Of a stretch of 64,000 nucleotides of DNA, positions 58,285 to 64,000 are shown piece by piece; within the stretch, counting starts at the first letter, position 1, and the number at the start of each line of letters is the position of its first letter. A model generated the notes under the pieces. The model did no database searches, had not been told where the DNA came from, and saw only the letters and a program-made list of their open reading frames with translations. This stretch comes from Spirochaetaceae bacterium. GTDB taxonomy: Bacteria; Spirochaetota; Spirochaetia; SZUA-6; Bin103. The DNA lies in the NCBI GenBank assembly GCA_028821475.1, contig JAPPGB010000083.1, positions 62,001 through 126,000 of the forward strand, given 5' to 3'. A program made the position numbers and the translations under genes.

Positions 58285-59475
58285 TCAGTTGGCTGCTCGT
58301 GTCATGGTGAGCCAGTAGTTTCCGTACGGATGACGAGGATTGCCATCGTCGGTATGCTGACGCTTGTCCGGGTTCCAGCCGTGTTCGTCCCAATAGACCG
58401 ATACCTGTATTTTGTTGGCCTTGTCCGTGGGTGCGTATGACCACCGCAGCACTTGTCCACGCCAGTGGGACAGGTCCTCGGGTTCGCCATACTCGGTCTT
58501 GAAGACGCTCTCGACCGTCACCAGGAAACCGAAATCGCGATCCGGGTCGGGCGCCCACGTGCCGGCAATCCTGAACACTTCCTCGTGGCCACCGGTATAC
58601 TCAAGGTCAAATCGGAACGAGTTATCGGATTCGAACGCCAGGTTGAACACCTGATGTACGGTTTCGCCATTGTCGTCGTTCTCGTATTCATTGTCACCGG
58701 TCCACATACCGGCAAGCGACGGCACGCGCGTTACCCGTTCGTGCCTGTCGCACTCGGCTGAATCCAATTCCTCTTGATCGTGTTCCCAATGTTGCACACA
58801 CAGAATGGTTCGCTCTTCGTTCCACAGGTAGTGCTTTCGCACCCTGGTAAGAACGTCGGGCGCATCATCGTCGTCATCCTGATTGTGCATCCATATCCTG
58901 GTCAGGGTCGTGTCCGTGGACTCCCACGTTCCCGATCCCGCCCACTCGTATTCTACCGATGTGCTTCCTGTCCGGTAGTGCGCCCGGTGCAGGATATATC
59001 GGCTCTCGGTGAACGTCAGCGTGTCAATGTACGTGCCGACCATGGCATCTTCTTCCCACCACTCGGTACGTCTTTGCCAAGTTCCATCGAACGAAGACGC
59101 CACGTCGACGGTGAACGTCAGGGCTGCGCTCTTGCCACCGGAAGTTGTCGCAGTGTAAGTCAGCGGGTAGGTGCCGGCCGCGGTCGGCGTGCCGCTGTAT
59201 ACGCGCGTGGCCGGATTGAACGACAGCCCGGGAACTTCCGGCGTCACGCTGTACGTCAACGTGTCCGATCCCGCCGTTGCCTCCGGCAGGGTCACGGCGG
59301 CCATCGGCATCGCTTCGGTCAGCGTCGGAACCAGCGCCACCGACAGGTCCGCCGTCGGGAACACGACGTCTTTCGTAGTTCTTGCTGCCTCCGTACAACC
59401 GGCCAGTACGACTACCAGTGCCGCCGCGGCCACCGCCGCCGGCACCCTTGAAAGTGCGACAAGTTTGCGATTCAC
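58285..59475 (-). CDS. lipoprotein with putative Ig-like (He_PIG) domain
   Basis: The 396-residue product starts with a lipoprotein signal (ALSRVPAAVAAAALVVVLAG, cysteine next). The mature region opens with an Ig-like module of the He_PIG type (LTYSVTPEVPGLSFNPATRV then YSGTPTAAGTYPLTYTATTS, about residues 70–115). Two lipocalin-like or beta-rich repeats follow, each starting near SFDGTWQRRTEWWEED or SLAGMWTGDNEYENDDNG. The GTG at 59475 has AAGGAG upstream. It is a cell-envelope protein of unknown role. Acidic patches (NQDDDDDAPD) may bind calcium. Confidence 0.78.
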   Translation of the reverse strand: MNRKLVALSRVPAAVAAAALVVVLAGCTEAARTTKDVVFPTADLSVALVPTLTEAMPMAAVTLPEATAGSDTLTYSVTPEVPGLSFNPATRVYSGTPTAAGTYPLTYTATTSGGKSAALTFTVDVASSFDGTWQRRTEWWEEDAMVGTYIDTLTFTESRYILHRAHYRTGSTSVEYEWAGSGTWESTDTTLTRIWMHNQDDDDDAPDVLTRVRKHYLWNEERTILCVQHWEHDQEELDSAECDRHERVTRVPSLAGMWTGDNEYENDDNGETVHQVFNLAFESDNSFRFDLEYTGGHEEVFRIAGTWAPDPDRDFGFLVTVESVFKTEYGEPEDLSHWRGQVLRWSYAPTDKANKIQVSVYWDEHGWNPDKRQHTDDGNPRHPYGNYWLTMTRAAN

Positions 59476-59570
59476 TTGTTCTCCTTCGCCTCCTCTGAAT
59501 TCGGTTCCATGGTCAGAACGAACTGCGCGTGACGATCTCGTCCGAGCCGTACTCCGTGAAGTGACTCTTC

Positions 59571-59873
59571 TCATGCCGTGTCTCGTTGCCTTGCCGGAGG
59601 TGTGGCTCCAGCCGCACGGCTGCTTCCCGCCACCGGGAGCGGCGCCGGCCGCGGCACCTCGCCGGGCCATGCCAGGCCCACCGGCCAGTGGTCGGAGAAC
59701 CACTGCAGCACGCGGCTGTAGGTGTTCGTCTGGCAGTGGCGGCGGCCGTCTCGCAGGTCTACGAAGAACGAGCCGCGGCCCGCCGCAAGGTGTCCGACAC
59801 GCCAGAGGCTCACTCCGCGCCAGCGCGCGTATCCATCGGCAAGTGTAACCAGTATTCGATCCGGGGCAATCAT
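59571..59873 (-). CDS. conserved hypothetical small protein
   Basis: The 100-residue ORF reads MIAPDRILVTLADGYARWRG, VSLWRVGHLAAGRGSFFVDL, RDGRRHCQTNTYSRVLQWFS, DHWPVGLAWPGEVPRP. The composition and internal pattern (W-R-x-G-H-x-x-A-G-x-G-x-F) look like a real protein family of the kind found beside phage-like regulators, but I cannot name it. It is divergent from the S24-type regulator and may share its control region. It has no signal peptide or membrane segment. The 95 bases between this gene and the lipoprotein hold no clear feature. Confidence 0.45.
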   Translation of the reverse strand: MIAPDRILVTLADGYARWRGVSLWRVGHLAAGRGSFFVDLRDGRRHCQTNTYSRVLQWFSDHWPVGLAWPGEVPRPAPLPVAGSSRAAGATPPARQRDTA

Positions 59874-59916
59874 GCCTCATGTTGAGGCACATAAACCACG
59901 CTCGTCAATAGGGCAC

Positions 59917-59927
59917 GTGTACTACAC
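59917..59927. promoter_or_regulatory. inverted repeat at the regulator promoter (possible operator)
   Basis: GTGTA–c–TACAC (59917–59927) is an inverted repeat overlapping a possible -10 (TACACT, 59923–59928) and lies 13 bases before the regulator's ATG. It is a plausible self-operator for the repressor-like protein encoded downstream and could also affect the divergent gene. Confidence 0.4.
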
Positions 59928-59939
59928 TACAGGGAACGT

Positions 59940-60725
59940 ATGACCTACTCGGATACCATACTGGCCGCCCTGGCTCGTAGCGGGCGCTCGGGCCGGGAAG
60001 TGTCGTTGGCCGCCGTAGGTCATGAGAGCGCGATACGCAGCATCAAGCGCGGCATGGACGTGCGCGCCTCCACTCTCGCGGCGTTGTGCGACGAGTTGGG
60101 GTTGGAGTTCTACGTCGGTCCGCCACGGCCCCGCGAGGCACGCGGCTATGACGCCGCCATCCGCGAGCGGGAGCCGCCGCCGCCGTGGCTGACGCAACTC
60201 ACCAACGACCTGCACAACGAGATCGAATCGCTCCGCGATGCCCTCGTCGGTGTCCCGACCGCGTTCCGGGATGACGGCCGCGCCGTCGACGTGGCGTGGC
60301 TGGCGGAGGCACGCGACGTGCCCGGCGTACGCTGCCTCGCCTGTTACGACGTGCACGCGGGCGACGGCGGCGCTGCGCTGCTCGACGACTCCACGCTGGT
60401 CGGCTTCCTTGCCTTCCACCGGAGCTGGCTCGACCGCCATCGGCTCGACGCCGCGCAGTGCGCAATCGTGCGGGTGCGCGGGGAGTCGATGGCTCCCTCG
60501 TTGAACGAAGGCTCGACCATCCTGGTCAACCTGGCGCAGCGTCGGCGGCAGCCGGACGGCGTGTTCCTGATCCGTACCGCCGACGGGCTGGTCGTCCGGC
60601 AAATCCGCCGCGGGGACGACGGCGGGTGGCAGATTGCCCGCAACCACCCCACTCACGCGGCACGGGCATGGCCCGCGGGCGCCAAGGTCGTCGGGCAGGT
60701 GCGATGGGGCACGAGAACCTTCTGA
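59940..60725 (+). CDS. HTH regulator with S24 peptidase-like domain (catalytic Lys replaced)
   Basis: The 261-residue protein has an N-terminal helix-turn-helix region (SGREVSLAAVGHESAIRSIK, then RGMDVRASTLAALCDELGLE) and a C-terminal LexA/CI-type S24 domain (VRVRGESMAPSLNEGSTILV). The nucleophile Ser183 is present in GESM. The general-base lysine expected in the segment DGLVVRQI is arginine (residue 220). In S24 proteins Lys is needed for self-cleavage, so this is probably a repressor that cannot autoproteolyse, or that senses something else. It resembles phage CI/C2 repressors; an inverted repeat lies at its promoter. Confidence 0.82.
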   Translation: MTYSDTILAALARSGRSGREVSLAAVGHESAIRSIKRGMDVRASTLAALCDELGLEFYVGPPRPREARGYDAAIREREPPPPWLTQLTNDLHNEIESLRDALVGVPTAFRDDGRAVDVAWLAEARDVPGVRCLACYDVHAGDGGAALLDDSTLVGFLAFHRSWLDRHRLDAAQCAIVRVRGESMAPSLNEGSTILVNLAQRRRQPDGVFLIRTADGLVVRQIRRGDDGGWQIARNHPTHAARAWPAGAKVVGQVRWGTRTF

Positions 60726-60831
60726 TGAGCGGTATCCTCTCCGGTCGTTGCATCCCGTAGCGGTAACCCGCCCTTGCCGGGCGACCGGCGCGGGTAGATG
60801 CGGCACGCCGTTTCGGCTGATGCTGGCGGCC

Positions 60832-61095
60832 ATGGAAGCGCGATTGCTCCTCGACGTGGCGGGCTGGATCGGCATGGCCGGCCTGCTGTCCGCCTACTGG
60901 CTGGTATCGACGAACCGGGTGCGCGGCACCTCGCGCCTGTACCAGACGCTGAACGTGATCGGCGCCGGCGGCCTGCTGGCCAACACCTTCTACTACCGCG
61001 CCTACCCCGCGGCCGCACTGAATTCCGTGTGGCTGGCCATCGCGGTCATCGCCTACGTGCGCGCGGTCGTGCGCCGCCGCGGCGGTCTGACCTGA
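60832..61095 (+). CDS. small membrane protein, CBU_0592-like
   Basis: This 87-residue product has three hydrophobic segments: LLLDVAGWIGMAGLLSAYWL, LYQTLNVIGAGGLLANTFYY and AALNSVWLAIAVIAYVRAVV. The pattern matches a widespread family of small membrane proteins (CBU_0592-like) of unknown function. The ATG at 60832 is used; 60820 is also possible. No ribosome binding site is obvious for either. It is convergent with the PASTA gene. Confidence 0.7.
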   Translation: MEARLLLDVAGWIGMAGLLSAYWLVSTNRVRGTSRLYQTLNVIGAGGLLANTFYYRAYPAAALNSVWLAIAVIAYVRAVVRRRGGLT

Positions 61096-61137
61096 GAAAC
61101 GAACGGAGGGTGGGCCCGGCGCCGGCGGTTGCGGGCG

Positions 61138-62115
61138 CTACCGGGTCGGCTGCGTCAGGATCTCGTCGCCGAACATCGACAGCACGAGTTGCCCGTCCTC
61201 CGGCTCCACGTACGGAATGGCGATCGGGCCGCCGGGGTGTTTGGTCTGCAGTACCGTGCGCGTCTCTCCCGGAGTGATCACCTCCAGCTTCAGGTCCACC
61301 AGGATGGGGTACTTCGGCAGCGAAGACTCCACCAGGCCGAACACCATCCCCTCCTCGACCTCGCCGGGCACCGTCATCTCCAGTTGCACAATGGAGCTGT
61401 AGGGTATCTCCTGGCCTGCCGGCGGCGACTGCGAGACGATGCTGCCGGGCGGGTCGCCTTCGCGCGCCGCCCGCATCCGGAACACGAACGGCAGGTTGAG
61501 CGCGGCCAGCTCGTCGCGCACCTCCAATGCGGGCCGCCCCACGTAGTCGCCCAGTTCGATCAGGTCTCCGCCCGGGCCCTTGCTCACCACCAGTTCCAGC
61601 ATCATCTCGCCCACCACCGGCGTGTCGGCGGGCGGGTTCTGCACCAGGATGGTGCCCGCGGGCGCGGGGTCGGTGATCCGGGCCACCGGTTCGCGAATCT
61701 TGATCAGCGCCCGATAGGAGGCGAACGCGGTCTGCAGCTCCAGGCGCACCTCCTCCAGGTCGCGCCCGACGTAGTGGCCGACCCGGTCGACGATGGGACC
61801 CTGGCTGACCACCAGCAGCACGGGCCGGCCCGCCTTCACCAGCGTCCCGGCCTGCGGATCCTGTTCGATAACCTGCCACTTCGGGTGATCGGAGGAAAAC
61901 CGTCCCTCCACCCGGGGCGCCAACGCCTTCTCCTGCAGCAACACCAGCGCATCGAGCAGGTCGTCGGCGATCACGTCGGGCACCAGGGTCTGCTCCTCTC
62001 CGCGCACCACGACGAAGAACGCTACCAGTCCGCTGGCCACCAGCAGCGCGCTGACCGCAACGGTGAACAGGAACCCGCCCCGACCGGAACGGCGGCGATC
62101 CGGCGCGCTACTCAC
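61138..62115 (-). CDS. PASTA-domain membrane protein
   Basis: The 325-residue protein has a short cytoplasmic tail, one membrane anchor (GFLFTVAVSALLVASGLVAF), and several extracytoplasmic PASTA domains: VPDVIADDLLDALVLLQEKA with VIEQDPQAGTLVKAGRPVLL; VGRDLEEVRLELQTAFASYR with LVQNPPADTPVVGEMMLELV; and VGRPALEVRDELAALNLPFV with SIVSQSPPAGQEIPYSSIVQ. PASTA domains bind peptidoglycan fragments and in Firmicutes and Actinobacteria cap Ser/Thr kinases; here no kinase is fused. The GTG at 62115 overlaps the fmt stop by 8 bases, so it is the last gene of the priA–def–fmt operon. It may sense or scaffold the cell wall. Confidence 0.9.
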   Translation of the reverse strand: MSSAPDRRRSGRGGFLFTVAVSALLVASGLVAFFVVVRGEEQTLVPDVIADDLLDALVLLQEKALAPRVEGRFSSDHPKWQVIEQDPQAGTLVKAGRPVLLVVSQGPIVDRVGHYVGRDLEEVRLELQTAFASYRALIKIREPVARITDPAPAGTILVQNPPADTPVVGEMMLELVVSKGPGGDLIELGDYVGRPALEVRDELAALNLPFVFRMRAAREGDPPGSIVSQSPPAGQEIPYSSIVQLEMTVPGEVEEGMVFGLVESSLPKYPILVDLKLEVITPGETRTVLQTKHPGGPIAIPYVEPEDGQLVLSMFGDEILTQPTR

Positions 62116-63043
62116 CGAGCCGTGCACCGGCGATGCCGGGATGGCCGTTGGCGAATGCCTGCCAGTGCAGCGGCTTCTTGCCGTGGAGCTGCAATTCCCG
62201 CACCCACAGGCCCTGCCGCCCGGCGCGCACCAGGATACCGCGCCGCTTGTCCACGGCCACCACCTCGCCCGGCGCACCGGCGGGCAGCGCCGTACCACTC
62301 TCGGCGGGCGCCGCCGCCAGGATGGTCAGCCCGCGGCCCGACCAGGTGGTGTACGCCCGCGGCCACGGCTGGTACGCGCGCACCGCCCGCTCGATCGCCG
62401 TCGCCGGCTGCCGCCAGTCGATCCGCCCCTGTTCCTTGGCCAGCAGTCCGCACCAGGTCGCCGCCGACTCGTCCTGCGGACGCGCCCTCTCGCGTCCCGC
62501 GGCTATCGCGTCCACCGCCTCGCGCAGGAGTTCCGCGCCGATGCGCGCCAGCCGCGTCGCCAGCGACGCGCTGGTGTCGGTCGGCCGCAACGCGACCTCG
62601 CGCTGCACGAGTATGTCGCCCGCGTCCACCGCGGCGGCCAGGCGCTGCACCGTGACGCCGGTACGCTCCATGCCGGCGAGAATGGCCGCGGGAATGGGCG
62701 CGGGACCGCGCAGCTCCGGGAGCAGCGACGGATGCACGTTGACGCCGCCGCGGGGGAACAGGTCCAGGAAGTAGGGACGGAAGATCTTGCCATACGCCAC
62801 TGCCACCAGGAGGTCGGGCTGCAGCGCGGAGAGCTCGGCACTGAACGAGCGACCGATGCGGTCCGGCTGCAGCACCGGCAGCCCGCGTTCGGCGGCGCGC
62901 CGCTTCACCGGCGGCGCCTGCGGCGTGCCGCGCCGCCCGGCGGGCCGGTCGGGGGCGGTCAGGACGGCACACAGCTCTTCGCGGGCGAGGACATCGAACG
63001 CCGGGACGGCGAATTCCGGCGTGCCGGCAAACACGATACGCAC
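62108..63043 (-). CDS. fmt: methionyl-tRNA formyltransferase
   Basis: The 311-residue enzyme transfers a formyl group from 10-formyltetrahydrofolate to initiator methionyl-tRNA. Seen are VRIVFAGTPEFAVPAFDVLA at the start, APDRPAGRRGTPQAPPVKRR, GGVNVHPSLLPELRGPAPIP (the catalytic Asn-His with Pro-Ser-Leu-Leu) and AGDILVQREVAL; the C-terminal oligonucleotide-binding domain follows (WPRAYTTWSGRGLTILAAAP). The GTG at 63043 is four bases after the def stop and begins the family N-terminus. It works with Def, encoded next to it. Confidence 0.94.
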   Translation of the reverse strand: MRIVFAGTPEFAVPAFDVLAREELCAVLTAPDRPAGRRGTPQAPPVKRRAAERGLPVLQPDRIGRSFSAELSALQPDLLVAVAYGKIFRPYFLDLFPRGGVNVHPSLLPELRGPAPIPAAILAGMERTGVTVQRLAAAVDAGDILVQREVALRPTDTSASLATRLARIGAELLREAVDAIAAGRERARPQDESAATWCGLLAKEQGRIDWRQPATAIERAVRAYQPWPRAYTTWSGRGLTILAAAPAESGTALPAGAPGEVVAVDKRRGILVRAGRQGLWVRELQLHGKKPLHWQAFANGHPGIAGARLGE

Positions 63044-63047
63044 CGCG

Positions 63048-63554
63048 TCAGTCAGCGTCCTCGACACTCGCCTCCGCGCCCTCGGCGTACTCCCGGCACA
63101 CCCGCTCGCGTTCCTCGTCGCTGAGGTGGTCAATGAACAAGGTGCCGTTCAGATGATCGAGTTCGTGCTGGATCACGCGCGCGAGCATCCCCTCGGCCTC
63201 CAGGGAAAACAACCGCCCGCGCCGGTTGCGCGCCTGCACGCGGACATGGGCCGGCCGCTCCACGTCGGCGCGCGGACCGGGGATACTCAGGCAGCCTTCT
63301 TCGCGGCTCTCGATCTCGATGCCGGTGCGGACGATCTCGGGGTTGATGAATACCCGTTCGCGATCTTCGGGCGCCCGGGTCACGAACAGCCGCACCATCC
63401 GGTTCACCTGGGTCGCGGCGAGACCGATGCCTTCATGGTGCTTCATCACGGCCAGCATGTCGTCGGCGAGGCGGCGCAACTCGGGAGTCACCTCCGGCAC
63501 CGGATCGGCACGCCGGCGGAGCGCCGGATGGCCAAGCGTGACAACTTCAAGCAT
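63048..63554 (-). CDS. def: peptide deformylase
   Basis: The 168-residue metalloenzyme removes the formyl group from new proteins. The three motifs are complete: GIGLAATQV (G-x-G-x-A-A-x-Q), EEGCLSIPG (with the metal-binding Cys) and QHELDHLNGTLF (H-E-x-x-H). The family start LEVVTLGHPALRRRADPVPE fits ATG 63554. A 16-bp duplication of this start region lies just upstream and creates a competing 7-codon mini-ORF. It is followed by fmt and preceded by priA in the same direction. Confidence 0.95.
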   Translation of the reverse strand: MLEVVTLGHPALRRRADPVPEVTPELRRLADDMLAVMKHHEGIGLAATQVNRMVRLFVTRAPEDRERVFINPEIVRTGIEIESREEGCLSIPGPRADVERPAHVRVQARNRRGRLFSLEAEGMLARVIQHELDHLNGTLFIDHLSDEERERVCREYAEGAEASVEDAD

Positions 63555-63572
63555 GGACAACTTCAAGCATGG
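63541..63572 (-). repeat. 16-bp tandem duplication of the def start region
   Basis: ACAACTTCAAGCATGG (plus strand) occurs at 63541–63556 and again at 63557–63572 without a mismatch. On the minus strand the upstream copy gives a second ATG at 63570, which starts MLEVVHA and stops at 63547, seven bases past the true start at 63554. The duplication is not a multiple of three, so the two ATGs are out of frame. Confidence 0.92.
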
Positions 63573-63629
63573 ACGAGCGATAACATGGCGAACGCGCGCC
63601 GCGATTGTCAAACGGGGAGTCCACACGCG

Positions 63630-64000
63630 CTACAGCACCGACGTCGGATCCACGTCGATCTCCAGGTGGGTGCCGGCGGGTGATTTGAAGGTGAGCCACG
63701 CGCGCTTCACCCACCGGTGCAGCGGGCCGATGGTGCGATGGCGCAGCAGCAGGTGGAACCGGTAGCTGCCGGCAATGCGCTCGATCGGGCACTCTACCGG
63801 ACCGAGCATCTCGCCATCCGCGGCCGCGCCGCGGCCACGTTCCAGGTGCTCGGAGAAGCTGGTGGCCGCGGCATGCGCGCGCTGCTTGCTGCGCGACCGG
63901 AACACCAGCCGGATGAGGCGGGCGAACGGCGGGAACCCGGTGTCGCGGCGCGTGGCGATCTCGCGCCGGTAGAACTCGTCGCTGCGTCCCTCCACCGCCA
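63630..64000 (-). CDS. priA: primosomal protein N' (PriA), C-terminal part (runs off right edge)
   Basis: The minus-strand frame open to the window edge and ending at TAG 63632–63630 encodes about 123 residues: RREIATRRDTGFPPFARLIR then LVFRSRSKQRAHAAATSFSE, VECPIERIAGSYRFHLLLRH and ending PAGTHLEIDVDPTSVL. This matches the C-terminal domain of PriA, the helicase that restarts stalled replication forks (E-x-x-x-R near YPPF, and the closing VDVDP). The helicase and zinc-binding parts lie beyond the edge. It precedes def in a common bacterial gene order. Confidence 0.85.
   Translation of the reverse strand, partial: AVEGRSDEFYRREIATRRDTGFPPFARLIRLVFRSRSKQRAHAAATSFSEHLERGRGAAADGEMLGPVECPIERIAGSYRFHLLLRHRTIGPLHRWVKRAWLTFKSPAGTHLEIDVDPTSVL

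Overview
This is a GC-rich (roughly two-thirds G+C) window from a Gram-negative-type bacterium: it carries an RND pump with a periplasmic adaptor, several predicted lipoproteins and many binding-protein-dependent importers. The block priA–def–fmt–PASTA protein at the right end, and solute-binding proteins whose signal peptides end in an Ala/Gly-Glu-rich stretch with no lipobox cysteine, remind me of Spirochaetota. That placement is inference only, because no rRNA or ribosomal protein gene is present. The gene mix (sulfatase, hydantoinases, PhyH dioxygenases, aldolase, enolase-superfamily enzyme, peptide and sugar importers) suits a heterotroph scavenging organic matter, perhaps host-associated.

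Layout. 0–9.9 kb: a partial PhyH gene, a sulfatase, hyuA-hyuB, a coiled-coil DUF1640-like protein, a nitroreductase, an HpcH/HpaI aldolase and the first of three AAA-ATPase/PD-(D/E)XK genes. 9.9–14.5 kb: a decayed peptide-importer locus (5'-truncated dppB, 3'-truncated dppC, an 82-bp repeat between them), then a yefM-yoeB module, PhyH, a VOC protein, a decayed glycosidase-like gene and a vapBC module. 14.5–19.9 kb: a beta-propeller glycosidase-like gene and an intact permease-permease-binding protein operon ending in a strong terminator. 19.9–22.6 kb: an ABC-2 exporter operon on the minus strand whose ATPase gene has a frameshift. 22.7–27 kb: SDR, DUF2891, a TIM-barrel isomerase and an aldo/keto reductase. 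27–31.3 kb: an accessory patch with Uma2, a DUF4143 ATPase, a lipoprotein and a second AAA/PD-(D/E)XK gene. 31.3–35.7 kb: an RND pump and its adaptor. 35.8–42.4 kb: ThuA-like protein, a sugar importer operon, an NAD(P)H oxidoreductase and an M81 peptidase. 42.5–47.9 kb: a tightly coupled ABC exporter–DUF1854–ABC exporter operon. 48–50.7 kb: an enolase-superfamily enzyme, a two-gene module of small proteins and an aldo/keto reductase. 50.9–54.3 kb: a LigD-type polymerase gene divergent from polX. 54.4–60.7 kb: a third AAA/PD-(D/E)XK gene, a LarA-like racemase, tRNA-Gly, an antitoxin with a dead toxin, an Ig-like lipoprotein and an S24-type regulator. 60.8–64 kb: a small membrane protein and PASTA–fmt–def–priA.

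How the genes work together. Many genes overlap by 4 bases (ATGA or GTGA), giving clear operons: hyuAB, yefM-yoeB, vapBC, the dpp-like operon and the ABC–DUF1854–ABC set. Both import operons lack an ATPase gene and must borrow one encoded elsewhere.

The most unusual feature is a recurring one. The 5' ends of several genes (dppC at 10.7 kb, dppB at 16.0 kb, def at 63.5 kb) are present as tandem, partly diverged copies. In each case the extra copy makes a mini-ORF that repeats the gene's N-terminus and stops just past the true start codon. In the dppB case all six differences between the copies are synonymous, so the extra copy was once part of a working gene. An orphan 5' fragment of the AAA/PD-(D/E)XK family lies at 27.75 kb. 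The window therefore looks like a genome with frequent recombination and deletion between paralogous operons.
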